Notes under the pieces: model-generated
Told to the model about the DNA's origin: nothing
Seen by the model: only the letters and a program-made list of their open reading frames with translations
Databases searched by the model: none
Position numbers and translations under genes: made by a program
Assembly: GCA_035079385.1 (NCBI GenBank)
Contig: JAVHKY010000026.1
Location: 1,178,001 to 1,242,000 of the forward strand
Source of the DNA: Aspidiotus rigidus
Lineage: Eukaryota > Arthropoda > Insecta > Hemiptera > Diaspididae
Length of the DNA stretch: 64,000 nt
Reading direction: 5' to 3'
Shown here: one piece after another, positions 11,001 through 21,372 of the stretch
How positions within the stretch are numbered: the stretch's first letter is position 1
How the letters are laid out: each line of letters opens with the position of its first letter

Positions 11001-11072
11001 CGTAAAGGTTCCTCGACAGTATCGTTGTATCATGCTCGATTTACCAACGGCTCCATTACCCACAATCACCAC
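4840..11072 (-). CDS. Rab23: Rab23 small GTPase (four exons seen; first and last exon not found)
   Basis: Rab23 is a Ras-superfamily GTPase of membrane trafficking, known in animals for roles in Hedgehog signalling, planar polarity and ciliary traffic. Joined minus-strand exons 11072-10951, 10843-10681, 5198-5119 and 5021-4840 keep frame through GT-AG introns of phases 2, 0 and 2. The product shows the P-loop GNGAVGKSS, switch-I TIGVDFLERQIQ, the G3 box DTAGQEEFDAITKAYYRG, the G4 box NKID and the G5-like TSVKED. The long identical runs with animal Rab23 (AITKAYYRGAQACVL, IPTVLVQNKIDL) distinguish it from other Rabs. The N-terminal exon (about ten residues) and the C-terminal tail with its prenylation site were not located; the last exon seen ends in a GTGAGT donor, so more sequence follows. 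The 5.5 kb intron is swollen with transposon and mitochondrial DNA. Confidence 0.93.
5119..5198 (-). CDS. Rab23: Rab23 exon with NKID box
   Basis: This 80-bp exon encodes VEDECGEIPTVLVQNKIDL and VDQCVID. It lies after a T-rich tract and CAG acceptor, and its donor is GTAAGT at 5113-5118. NKID is the guanine-specificity box. Confidence 0.94.
5990..6262 (+). pseudogene. Decayed R1-like RT fragment (palm)
   Basis: This aligns base by base with 2341-2590 of the R1-like element above (shared CCGCAGGGGTCGGTCCTTGG), but with indels. YADD has become a CASD-like stretch in shifted frames. It lies inside the large Rab23 intron on the opposite strand to the gene. Confidence 0.75.
6263..7020. repeat. 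Unclassified repeat sequence in the Rab23 intron
   Basis: Blocks recur here and again at 8110-8290. One carries TCAAGGTCATTAGGC (about 6350 and 6833, related copy near 8243). Another carries CTCGATAAGCTC (about 6438 and 8128). They flank the mitochondrial insertion on both sides, so they look like direct repeats of an unnamed element. Confidence 0.5.
7030..8098 (-). pseudogene. NUMT: nuclear copy of mitochondrial 16S, 12S and ND1 fragments
   Basis: This is an extremely AT-rich block. Read on the minus strand it starts with a 16S-like GAAGACCC motif (about 8092) and a GGTTACCTTA block (about 8017). It continues through 12S rRNA, with a GTACAAACTTATACGGTTA block matching the universal small-subunit GTGCCAGC...GCGGTTA loop (about 7850) and GGATTAGATACTC (about 7710). 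It then passes at about 7635 into ND1: SPNKV, LQFLLYIIKLLIKEH, AIIQFLSYD and NESGSELISGFDLELGS, decayed and requiring mitochondrial TGA=Trp. In insect mitochondria the order is 12S, tRNA-Val, 16S, tRNA-Leu, ND1 on this strand, so the copy is rearranged and lacks most of 16S. Confidence 0.85.
8318..8790 (+). pseudogene. Decayed R1-like C-terminal fragment
   Basis: This matches 3220-3640 of the R1-like element (ATACGCGACCTTGATGAGT, then RSLQEIRVDEALAPS and the region into the 3' UTR). It contains stops and small indels. With 5990-6262 it is probably one copy, interrupted by the intervening repeats and NUMT. Confidence 0.75.
9297..9990. repeat. Inverted-repeat-bounded minisatellite unit
   Basis: The block GCAATGGCAG(T/C)GAGGAACCCG stands at about 9298 on the plus strand and again inverted at about 9966-9987. 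Between them are a CCGCGT run, three GGTTA units (about 9443-9458) and a 45-bp tandem array. This could be a small composite mobile unit with short terminal inverted repeats; no coding capacity is needed to explain it. Confidence 0.55.
9466..9890 (+). repeat. 45-bp satellite array A
   Basis: About nine head-to-tail copies of a unit containing GACTTGGAAGAATTTC, a CTCGAG-like palindrome and TATATGATAGGAGGGGG. Because 45 is a multiple of three, both strands stay open and give a repetitive 131-residue frame and a reverse 181-residue frame. These are artefacts of the period, not genes. One copy contains an 11-G run (about 9781). Confidence 0.85.
10000..10620. other. Non-coding sequence with TGACGTCA-like motifs
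   Basis: No gene is visible. TGACGTCA occurs at 10194-10201, with relaxed forms (GATGACATCAC, GATGATGTCAT) near 10068, 10118 and 10442. It lies just 3' of a Rab23 exon within the next intron. Confidence 0.4.
10681..10843 (-). CDS. Rab23: Rab23 exon with DTAGQ box
   Basis: This exon encodes CEGEDVRLMLWDTAGQ, then EEFDAITKAYYRG and the SSTDRNSFEAIHSW segment. The donor is GTAAGA at 10675-10680. It is 163 bp and completes the codon split by the previous intron. Confidence 0.95.
10951..11072 (-). CDS. Rab23: Rab23 exon with the P-loop
   Basis: The acceptor is TTCCAG at 11073-11078 and the donor GTACGT at 10945-10950. The exon encodes VVIVGNGAVGKSSMIQRY through DFLERQI. It starts in phase 0 and leaves two bases of a codon at its end. 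An upstream coding exon with the initiator Met is required but was not recognised in the repeat-rich sequence beyond 11080. Confidence 0.93.
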
Positions 11073-11079
11073 CTGGAAC

Positions 11080-12580
11080 AAGATAAAAATTGAATTTAAA
11101 AATTATTGGAATGCACGGCAGTATTCGCTCGTAAGTTCATATAATTCATCAATTATTATTCTCGAGTACGGAATCATCACCCCTAAAATTTGAAATTGGT
11201 ATTTGGGTAAACTTTTCAAATCCCTTCACCTGGAGATACATAATTCCGAATGATGGAAGTAGAGCCCTCCCCTTTGGCTCACCATTTTTAAAACTTGAAG
11301 CCCCAAGGCTCTCCATTATTCACTCTTGTTCTATGAGCCAGAAAACTGAATATAATAACTGATTTTTGCTACTCAATCAACGATTTGAAATCGGTACCTA
11401 GAAGACTAAAAACCTGAGATATTTCTATTTCTGATTTTATCGATTTACTTGAATGACGAGGAAAAATCTTCATAGGCGAAGTTATCAGACGTTCTCCTGG
11501 TGAAAATCAAGAAACAGAAAGGAGATTTTTGAGGATGCTGTCAAGAATATTTCATTTATGACGGCATTCGAATCATGTTGAATAATAATGGCGTCAATAG
11601 AATATAAAACCTTAAAAATATAAATTTATAAGAGCAAAGGTCATAAGGGACAATTTTTAATTCGTAAAACTCACACGCTAGCCGCAAACTTTTTTCAATT
11701 TTTTTTTTTCATCTCGGATTGCAAGAAGCACACCAAATTTCACACAGAACAGATGAAACACCGAATAATTCAAATTTTTTTTATTTTTGAGGCTCTGCAA
11801 TACCTGTCACCAATATTGTCACCACTTCATATTTTTTAGTGCCTAAAAGAGCTTTTCAGTACTTGAATGGAGGAAGCGGGGGGGGGGGGGGGAAAGAAGT
11901 TCCTCTCTTTTCATGTATCTTGTTCACCAGTCCAGACGTACCCCGTAAGGCTAGACTGACACTGGGTCTCGCAGAGCTACGGTATCAACAACTTTTATCC
12001 TGATACAGATCGAAATTTCTTACATCTAAGTTTATGTACAGTTCAATTTGTCGCCTTTTGAGAGTAGCCACTCGTATCCATTGCAGTCTAAGAGTGGTCG
12101 CAATGAAAAGCATTGCCCACATAACAGGAAACCTGTTTTATCGGGGGGGGGGGGGGGTGTGTTTCCGAAAAAATGTCCGTCGTCCGGCCGTCCGCCAACC
12201 TCAAGGTCGTTTAGAGGTCGATCTCTTTATTCAAGTGCTCCTTCTATTACATACAGCTTCGAGGTCGACATTTTTTAAAATCCTTCTCCCCCCTATTTAG
12301 CTCCCAAGTCCAAGCCAATGACGTCACAATTTGTGACGTCATAGGCTTGTGACGTCACAATCGAATGAAGTCATACATTTTTTAGATCACAAGTGCCCCA
12401 TAAAACCGATTCCCTGCCACCCCTCATTCAACTCCTTTAAAAGACCTGTGAGTTTATAGCGGGAAACCTACTATCCCTTTTGTTGGGGACATCTTCAAGA
12501 GATTTCCGCGTTCACGAGGGCGTCCGAGATTGATGACGTTATCAACCCGAGGTTACAGGATTTAGAAAAACGACGGCTTC
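11080..12580. other. Non-coding, 5' side of the Rab23 exons seen
   Basis: This should contain the Rab23 first intron, and perhaps its 5' exon, but I could not identify it. Homopolymer G runs sit at about 11879-11892 and 12140-12157. Three TGACGTCA palindromes lie at 12319-12357. The end (12460-12580) carries a composite-repeat block with CCCTTTTGTTGGGGA. Confidence 0.4.
12319..12357. promoter_or_regulatory. Triple TGACGTCA (CRE-like) cluster
   Basis: Three perfect palindromes TGACGTCA lie at 12319-12326, 12334-12341 and 12350-12357, spaced 15-16 bp. This is the consensus for CREB/ATF bZIP factors. It could serve Rab23, lying upstream of its known exons, or belong to the surrounding repeat. 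Confidence 0.4.
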
Positions 12581-12589
12581 CTTAACGAA

Positions 12590-13420
12590 GTTAAACGAGG
12601 AACGCAGGGAACGTGTTTTATGAGTCAAATAGGATTTGGTATTGAAAATTCAAGGAAGCCTAGACCTAGATAAAGCTAGTATAAAGAAGGCCTAGACGTA
12701 AAATAAGCCTAGTATAATGTAGTTCGAAAGTCCAAGTTTTTCTCAAATCTCGAGCTATTTATGATAGGAGGGAGACTTGGGAAACTTTGTCCCCTATCAT
12801 ATATAGCTCGAGAGTCAAAAGTTTTCCAAGTCCTCTTCTATCATATATAGCTTCAGATTCGAAATTTTTTCTAAGTCCCTCTCCTACCATATATGGCGCG
12901 AGAGTCGAATTTTTTCTAAGTCCCCCCTCCTATCATCTATAGCTCGAGAGTCGAAATTTTTTCCAAGTCCCCCTCCTATCATATATTCTCGAGAGTCGAA
13001 ATTTTTCCAAGTTTTTCGCTGGACGGCGCACGGCGTACGCCAGATTTCTCAAATAGCCCCCCATAAAACAGGTTCCCTGTTAAAATTTCGACTTCCATAA
13101 TATATATGATAGGAGGGGGACGGAGAAATTTACAGTCATACGCTATGTATGATAGAAGGGGGACTCGGAAAATTTTCGATCTCCGAGTCATATAATCATA
13201 GAAGAAGGATTTGAAAAAATTTCCACCTTCTCGCTATATATAATGGGAGAAAGATTTGGAAAAATTTCGACCTCCAAGCCATATTATGATGGGCTCCGAG
13301 TCATATTGTTGGGGGGTATCTACAGGAAATTTCAGCGAGCGCGTCCTCATCAATCTAAGAGGACTTGGAAAAATTTCGACTAGGAGGAACTTGAGAACAT
13401 GACTTGAGAATCACGTCATT
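12590..13420. repeat. Composite repeat with 45-bp satellite units in both orientations
   Basis: The 12590-12760 block (GAACGCAGGGAACGTGTTTT, then AAGCCTAGACCTAGATAAAG) is almost identical to 17466-17640 and recurs inverted at about 22320-22460. Inverted 45-bp units follow (12770-13015), then the module with the quasi-palindrome AACAGGTTCCCTGTT (13068-13082), then diverged plus-orientation units. Confidence 0.75.
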
Positions 13421-15150
13421 AACCTGAATTAGAAAAATTTGTCCAGGTTAGGTTATTGGAATTTTTCCAGGCTGGATCAAGTTCAGAAAGAGCCTTCAGG
13501 AGATATTGTTCACTGTTCCGTATCGTACAACATGTGATAAATATTTTATTGTATGTGCAGATGAAACAGCATGTCAATATTCACTCTCACACGGCTAAGC
13601 AACTCTCTTTTTCAAAGGATAAACTCCTTTGCTTTGAGCCTCGCGTTTTCCTTCCATCACGACTTTACGAAACAATTCCAATCGGTTTTGTATATCTCAG
13701 AGACGTAATACGTCTTCTCACTTAGACATCAAGAAAACAAAAATAAGAAAAGCTTGTTTTTGACAGGACCGGACTCGGCTCTAACTCTTTTTTTTTTTTG
13801 CTCGTCAAATATCGAAGAAGTTGTTAATTCCCCCCCCCTCCCCGAAATCATTCTAAATCCACCCGTGTATCCAACTCCATGATTTGAATTTGTCCACGTC
13901 TCAAAGTGAGTCTAAGCCTCTGCCACCCTCGGAACCACGAGATCTCAAAAAAAGAAGGTGTCGTACAATTTTCCCTAACGACTCCCCATAAAACAGATTT
14001 CCTGTCAAATCCGCCTTCCCCCACGACTGATATACACAGCTTGACCGACATTCTTGCCCTCCTTTCCTCTGCTTAGAACCACAGTCTTCTATTTATCAAG
14101 CTCGTAGGTGAAAATATTTTCAAGACCCAATGGCTCGCAGTTCGAAAATTCCCCAAGTGTCATGTCGTTGTTGAGGGAATAATCATTAATGTTTGGAGAA
14201 AAGATCGCACAATACAAACCATTCAGAGGACTGAGTAAACATGTGTGAAACACGGCACATAAATCTGCTTACTTTGTTAATATCTCTGTGTTGGTCTAAA
14301 TTATGTTTCTGTATTGAGTTACTTATCACTAAGGCGTGAGAAATGAAGAAGGGATTATCAGTTAATCTACCTAAGTTACTATAATGATTAACTGAAAGCA
14401 TCAAGAAAAAAATAGGGAGGGGGTTGGCGTGGAGGGAGAGGGGGAGAGGGTGTTAACGTGGAACCTATAGATGTAGAATTCAATTCTGAATGCTTCTTAT
14501 GATTATAAATTCCCTTCTATTAACGATAATTTTTGTTATAAAGAAAAATAATCGAAATTTTGTGTATTTTTGGAACACACTTTTCAAGTTCCTCAGGTGT
14601 TGCTTTAAATAACTCTTTCATAGACGACAAAAATATACAAGGGTCTTGAAGAAACAACTTTTGCGGGAAATTTTCTTTGTAAAACTCATAGGAGAGACAA
14701 TACACGCAATTTTAAGGAAGGGGGGGGGGGGGGGTAGTTCATGCGAGGGAGGGGCTGGAAAAAATGGCCTCTAAGCCTAATTTATGCTAAATATGTTCTA
14801 GTCATCAAAATGCTATAGGGAACGTTTTCTATGGATGGTTTTTTGAAAAATTTGCCAGGTGGCGTGCGCCGTCCCATCAGAAATTTGAAAAAATGTTGGC
14901 TCTCGAGCTATCTATGAAAGGAGGGGTCTTGGAAAAACGTCGACTCTTGAGTTATTTATGATATGAAGGGAACTTGAAAAAATTTCATTTCGCGAGCCGT
15001 TCTATATGATTTGTAGGGGAATTATGGTGTATGAAGCATTGCATATCTAGTCACTTGAAGGGAATATCCTAATGCGGGTCATGTCACGTATTATTTTTCA
15101 ACCCATGGAACAGGTACCCTGCGTTCCTTGTTCAACATCGTTAAGGAATG
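13421..15150. other. Non-coding sequence with dispersed repeat fragments
   Basis: No supported gene. It has a GT-rich purine block (14410-14455), a G run (about 14718-14732), degraded 45-bp units near 14885-14990, and at 15105-15150 the tail of the composite repeat that ends at the Penelope fragment. Confidence 0.4.
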
Positions 15151-15154
15151 AAGA

Positions 15155-16287
15155 GGATACTCAAAGGAGTAATACGAAAAAATATGCAAAGGACCGCACG
15201 AAAATTAAAAACACGAGCGCTTTCGGCTAGTCTGCCATTCTCGAAGTGTGAAAAGCAACTGAACCCAACACCAAAAAGGACAAGCGACATCAAACGAAAT
15301 CATGGCTGAAACTACGAGTGATCGAAATGTGAATCATTCCCGTAGACTAATTCGATCAATCCTTCTTCAGGAATATACCTGTTCAAAACGGTAACGCTAC
15401 TATTATTCTCCCGATGTCGGAGGGTTTCTATTCCCTCAAGGCCAGCCGTTTGAAGTACGAGTTTTCCCAATCAAGGAGGACTTCGGCACCCCTCTTTAAA
15501 ATTGTGACCACTTTCGATCAAATGATCAGCAAAGGCTGACTCCCTTACTCTCTTTTTTACCCAAGCTTTTTTGTGTTCGTCAACTCTTACTTGGAGTTGG
15601 TCATCCCTATATAGACGCTACAGGGCAATTCCACAAGCAACCCTATAAACCCCTCTCCTCTCGGCCACTGGAATAGGGTCCTTTAATTTGACGAAAAGGC
15701 TCTAAACTGTATTGAGATCATAAAAAGCTGGCCGAAAACTGAAGGGGCGGAGGATACGGCCCAACTGCGATGAAAACTTGACCAGAAACGGGAGCCTAAT
15801 CCACCGTTTCCGACCATCGTGGTGCAAATCCCGGGGGAGGGAGGGCATTTCCTTGTGAGCCTCCTACGAACCATAAGGTCAATATCGACCTTGACCTGAT
15901 TTACTCTAGCCAGGTGCTTTATAGTCATTAATTCTTTCTGGAAAGCGGCTTGACTCAAGGGGATATGAATCAAGCGATGTGTCAGACAATTGAAAGCAGC
16001 AACTTTGTGGGCAACAGGTACGAATGACGACCCGTGGATGGTAATATCGGTCGAGGTATTTTTTTCTGTAAGCACCAAATTGATGGACGTCATCAGTGAT
16101 GGAAATAGCCAAGTCCAAAAAGTTTATAACGGAGCCACCAACTTCCAGTGTAAATTTTATGCAAGTGTAAAGGCTGTTTAAATAATCAAGAAACTCGCCA
16201 AGGAGTTCTGTTAGTAAACGCGAAAGGACGAATACTCGTACTCCGAAGGGAGAGTAAACAATGCGAACCGCAGAAAAAATATAAAAC
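15155..16287 (-). mobile_element. Penelope-like element fragment, minus strand (5' leader, thumb/linker, GIY-YIG remnant)
   Basis: Read on the minus strand: a leader (16287-16205) is joined to the RT thumb (LLGEFLDYLNSLYTCIKFTL), the linker (INFLDLAISITDD, then SFVPVAHKVAAFNCLTHRL, IPLSQAAFQKEL and IKHLARVNQVKVDID), and a frameshifted GIY-YIG part with SAFADHLIESGHNF, ending in a terminal repeat near 15155. The leader is spliced directly to the thumb, so the catalytic palm has been deleted. The same family occurs at 23870-24345 on the other strand. Several frameshifts and stops make it inactive. Confidence 0.8.
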
Positions 16288-17325
16288 GACGATGTTGTTG
16301 CGGATCTTGCTGTTAAAATTGCTCGTGGTTTTAATACCCAGAAAGTTTGTGCCGAATTAGTCCGCAATAACCCCCTCCTTCGCATGAGTGATGAATTGGG
16401 AGGAGTGACTCAAGGCTTAAAGAGGAAGATTAAAGAGGGAGGTTTAATCGTTACTAAGGCTGACAAGGGCAGTGCTGTTGTGGTGATGGAGAAATCCACC
16501 TTTTCTTCCAAGGTCCATGAAGTCCTCCAGCAGCGTGGTGCTAAAGAGAGTGAGGATTTCAGCTTCCCTAAGCTCGTTAAAGAAGTTGGGAGTGTCATCA
16601 ACAGGAGTGAGGCTGTTATCAAAACTCCTGCTTTGAAAAAAGCCCGCCTTGTTCCTAACCCTACACTTCCCCTCCTCTACAGGCTGCCTAAAGTGCATAA
16701 GAACAATACCCCGACGCGACCCGCTGTTTCTTTCATCTCCTCACCTCACCTTCCTACCACCTTGCCAAATTTCTGGACCGTTAGTTCAAAAATCGCATTG
16801 ATTTTGAATCCCCTCATTCAGTCTTGAATTCAGCCTCCTTCGCTGATGTCCTGAAGGGTGTAAGTCTTCCCCAGGGGACGACCATCTGCTCGTTTGATGT
16901 TGTTGGTTTGTTCCCGAATATTCTTAAGGCTGCTGCTATCCAGCGTATGGGTGAGCTATTCGTTAAAGCCAACATCCCTCACAATGAGCTTCATGAATTT
17001 TTCGACCTTCTGAATATTTGCTGGTCCCCAAACTAATGTAAATTTGAAGGAAAATTTTTCGAGTTTCCTGATGAAGTAGGGATCCCTATTGGATCACCTT
17101 TAGGCTCTCTCATCTCCGAAATTTTCATGTCTAAGTTTGAACTTGACCTCTTTTCCTCGAACCAGGTGTTACTCAATCATATTCACTATTAGCAAGGATA
17201 CGTTGATGACGTTCTATGCACCTGGACTGGTCCCCCTGATCTCCTTGGTGAGTTTCTGAGGCAACTCAATTCCTGGTACCCCTCCATCAAATTTACGTTG
17301 GAAATCGGGATATTTTCCACTAACT
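16288..17325 (+). pseudogene. Penelope-like reverse transcriptase, broken
   Basis: Penelope-like elements are retroelements with a telomerase-related RT and usually a GIY-YIG nuclease. The frame runs from about 16291 with VIVTKADKG-type (IVTKADKGSAVVVME) and LLYRLPKVHKNNTPTRPAVS. A frameshift and stop follow near 16765-16790, then FDVVGLFPNI, FFDLLNICWSPN, a stop at 17034, then VGIPIGSPLGSLISEIFMSKFE, a YVDD active site near 17200 and FLRQLNSWYPSIKFTLEIG. It is cut at about 17325 by the composite repeat. It starts head-to-head with the minus-strand copy. Confidence 0.85.
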
Positions 17326-18046
17326 TTTTAACAGGGAACCTGTTTTATTGGAGGCTTTTTGAGAAATTTGCCGTGCACCGTCCGCCGTCCAACAAAAAAC
17401 TAAGAAAAATTTCGACTCTCGAGCCATATATGATAGGAGGGGTACTTGAAAAAAACGACGACTTCCTTAACGAAGTTGAACGAGAAACGCAGGGAACCTG
17501 TTTTATGAGTCAAATGGGATTTGGTATTGAAAATTCAAGGAAGCCTAGACCTAGATAAAGCTAGTATAAAGAAGGCCTAGACGTAAAATAAGCCTAGTAT
17601 AATGTAGTTTGAAAGTCCAAGTTTTTCTCAAATCTCGAGCTATTTATGATAGGAGGGAGACTTGGGAAAATTTGTCCCCTATCATATATAGCTCGAGAGT
17701 CAAAAGTTTTCCAAGTCCCTCTTCTATCATATATAGCTTCAGATTCGAAATTTTTTCGAAGTCCCTCTCCTATCATATATAGCTCGAGAGTCGAAATTTT
17801 AACAGGGAACCTGTTTTATGGGGGGCTATTTGAGAAATCTGGCGTCCGCCGTCCGCCGTGCGCCGTCCAGCGAAAAACTTAGAAAAATTTCGACCCTCGA
17901 GCCATATATGATAGGAGAGGGACTTAGAAAAAATTTCGACTCTCGAGCTATAGATGATAGGAGGGGAACTTAGAGAAATTTCGACTCTCGAGCCATATAT
18001 GATAGGAGAGGGACTTGGAAAAATTTCGACTCTCGAGCTATATATG
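17326..18046. repeat. Composite repeat and 45-bp satellite units
   Basis: This has the module with AACAGGGAACCTGTTTTAT and GCCGTCCGCCGTCC (17330-17400 and 17797-17875), the 17466-17640 block shared with 12590-12760, inverted 45-bp units (17670-17790) and direct units (17880-18046). Open frames here are periodic artefacts. Confidence 0.8.
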
Positions 18047-19784
18047 TGTAAACTGTGAAACCCAATAATCGCAGAATCATCAACTCGAGAGCACACGAGA
18101 TTATTATTATGCTTAGCAATCTATATTATCTGTACTATACCGTAGTACATACGGTACAATGATCATAAAATTGTAAAGCAACAGCGAATAAACATCTCTT
18201 GAAGATAAACCGAACTACGAAAACAGCGAATAAACATCTCTTGAAGATAAACCGAACTACGAAGATTATATCAGAAGTGGGATAAGCCGCGCCTAACTCA
18301 ACGCCATCTTGCGCGATCTCAGCAAACAGAGATGTTGTCGCCACCAAGAAAACTTTTTTTTTTCTCCTCGCGATTCTGAATGCGATACCACTTCCCAAGA
18401 AACAAAGTTCGTTGAAACCAATCCAGCGCAGCCAATGGTGAAGATAACATACGCGTTTGATATTTGGCGAAATTGAAACCGCTCTACCGATGAGATAACT
18501 GAAACTCGATCCATTGAGCCTTCTAACGACTAGTTGAAGGAATTCAAACGCCAGAAACCGAAACGACGACAAATTCAAATTCAATGTCGTTTATCAAACG
18601 AACAACCAACGTCGAATAAACCCAGTACAACCACGCGATCGAAGGAGAACGACGACAACCAACAATGCGAGAAGCCAGCCGGACAAAACTCACGACGGAT
18701 TGAGAACGATAAGTGTAATGCCAACCTGTAGCGCCAACCCGGCTATGGCGGCCAAGGACCTTATTCCGCCATTTGACCCCAAAGATACAACTGTGGAACA
18801 ACAGTCTGTCGTGTGAACCCCTGCCATAATGTTTCTGGTTCACCTTATCTCAAAAGAGAGATCTGTCGTGTGAACCCCTGCCATGAATGCTTCTGGTTCA
18901 CCTTATCTCAGGAAACGAGATCTGTCGTGTGAACCCCTGCCATAATGTTTCTGGTTCACCTTATCTCCAGAAAAGAGATCTGTCGTGTGAACCCCTGCCA
19001 TGAATAACTCTAGTTCACCTTATCTCAAAAGAAAGAGATCTGTCGTGTGAACTCTCAGCCAGAATATTTCTAGTTCACCTTATCTCAGAAAAAGAGATCT
19101 GTCGTGTGAACCTCAGCCACAAATCACATGTAGTGAGTTTTGTGCTCTTATGTTTTGTTTTCTGTTTCAGCACTAACATTTCCGATTCATTTTATCAGCT
19201 CGACCGCGCGAATTTACAATTATACCAACGCCGTAATGATATATCCGCCGGCTTAATTTTCGTTACTGTGACATGTATTGTTTCAAAATAAAAACCTCTT
19301 CACTTTCCTGAAGAAGATGTGAACGCAGAAAGATTAAAAACGATACCAGCACATATTTCAACAGAATCAAACGCTACAAGATAAATTTGTAGTCAGAATG
19401 ACCGAATGGCCTTTCTTAATGACGAGGACGTCATTGTGCGTCAAAATGGCCGTGTACGTGCTCAACCAAATTATACCAGAAAAACTCGGTTTGAATCCTC
19501 ATTCCTCAATTAATGCCACGAGAATGTTAACCTTCAAAGCTGTCAAATTGAAGGATATTTTTTTGAGTTCAACGACGGGACGACGTTGATGTCAGTATGG
19601 CCGTGTAAACTGTGAAACCCAATAATCGCAGAATCATCAACTCGAGAGCACACGAGATTATTATTATGCTTAGCAATCTATATTATCTGTACTATACCGT
19701 AGTACATACGGTACAATGATCATAAAATTGTAAAGCAACAGCGAATAAACATCTCTTGAAGATAAACCGAACTACGAAGATTAT
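18047..19784 (+). mobile_element. Non-autonomous LTR retroelement inserted in the satellite
   Basis: Direct terminal repeats start TGTAAACTGTGAAACCC at 18047 and 19604 and end near 18269 and 19784. The left copy carries an internal 42-bp duplication. The flanking satellite reads ...GAGCTATATATG before and TATATATGATAGG after, giving an ATATG (5-8 bp ambiguous) target duplication. The internal region holds a leader, a short gag-like start at 18746 (MAAKDLIPPFDPKDTTVEQQ, then a stop soon after), a 57-60-bp tandem array and a short tail, with no pol. It would need enzymes in trans. Confidence 0.75.
18805..19112 (+). repeat. 57-60-bp tandem repeat inside the LTR element
   Basis: Six copies of a unit with GATCTGTCGTGTGAACC, a CTGCCAT(G)AAT segment and GTTCACCTTATCTC. 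The outer parts of each unit, GTGTGAACC and GGTTCACC, are near inverted, so each unit can fold. The array replaces what should be gag. Confidence 0.85.
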
Positions 19785-21372
19785 ATATGATAGGAGGGGG
19801 ACTTAGAAAAAATTTCGACTCTCGAGCTATAGATGATAGGAGGGGAACTTAGAAAAATTTCGACTCTCGAGCTATATATGATAGGAGAGGGACTTGGAAA
19901 AATTTCGACTCTCGAGCTATAGATGATAGGAGGGGAACTTAGAAAAATTTCGACTCTCGAGCTATATATGATAGGAGGGGGACTTGGAAAAATTTCGACT
20001 CTCGAGCCATATATGATAGAAGAGGGACATAGAAAAATTTCAACTCTCGAGCCATATATGATAGAAGGGGGACTTAGAAAAATTTCGACTCTCGAGCCAT
20101 ATATATGATAGGAGAGGGACTTGGAAAAATTTCGACTCTCGACCTATATATGATAGGAGGGGGACTTAGAAAAAATTTCGACTCTCGAGCTATAGATGAT
20201 AGGAGGGGAACTTAGAAAAATTTCGACTCTCGAGCTATATATGATAGGAGGGGGACTTGGAAAAATTTCGACTCTCGAGCTATATATGATAGAAGAGGGA
20301 CTTAGAAAAATTTCGACTCTCGAGCTATATATGATAGAAGAGGGACATAGAAAAATTTCGACTCTCGAGCCATATATGATAGAAGGGGAACTTAGAAAAA
20401 TTTCGACTCTCGAGCTATATATGATAGGAGAGGGACTTGGAAAAATTTCGACTCTCGAGCTATAGATGATAGGAGGGGAACTTAGAAAAATTTCGACTCT
20501 CGAGCTATATATGATAGGAGGGGGACTTGGAAAAATTTCGACTCTCGAGCCATATATGATAGAAGAGGGACATAGAAAAATTTCAACTCTCGAGCCATAT
20601 ATGATAGAAGGGGGACTTAGAAAAATTTCGACTCTCGAGCCATATATGATAGGAGAGGGACTTGGAAAAATTTCGACTCTCGACCTATATATGATAGGAG
20701 GGGGACTTAGAAAAAATTTCGACTCTCGAGCTATAGATGATAGGAGGGGAACTTAGAAAAATTTCGACTCTCGAGCTATATATGATAGGAGGGGAACTTA
20801 GAAAAATTTCGACTCTCGAGCTATATATGATAGGAGGGGGACTTGGAAAAATTTCGACTCTCGAGCCATATATGATAGAAGAGGGACATAGAAAAATTTC
20901 AACTCTCGAGCCATATATGATAGAAGGGGGACTTAGAAAAATTTCGACTCTCGAGCCATATATGATAGGAGAGGGACTTGGAAAAATTTCGACTCTCGAC
21001 CTATATATGATAGGAGGGGGACTTAGAAAAAATTTCGACTCTCGAGCTATAGATGATAGGAGGGGAACTTAGAAAAATTTCGACTCTCGAGCTATATATG
21101 ATAGGAGGGGGACTTGGAAAAATTTCGACTCTCGAGCTATATATGATAGAAGAGGGACTTAGAAAAATTTCGACTCTCGAGCCATATATGATAGAAGGGG
21201 GACTTAGAAAAATTTCGACTCTCGAGCTATATATGATAGAAGAGGGACATAGAAAAATTTCGACTCTCGAGCCATATATGATAGGAGAGGGACTTAGAAA
21301 AATTTCGACTCTCGAGCTATATGATAGAAGGGGGACTTGGAAAAATTTCGACTGTCGAGCTATATATGATCT
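19785..21372 (+). repeat. 45-bp satellite array D with higher-order structure
   Basis: About 35 head-to-tail units of TATATGATAGGAGGGG-ACTTAGAAAAATTTC-GACTCTCGAGC. The variant unit beginning GCTATAGATGATAGG recurs at 19826, 19917, 20190, 20460, 20731 and 21046, spaced 91, 273, 270, 271 and 315 bp, multiples of 45. The dominant repeat is thus a six-unit (~270 bp) higher-order block. Open frames on both strands follow from the 3n period and I do not call them genes. Confidence 0.9.
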
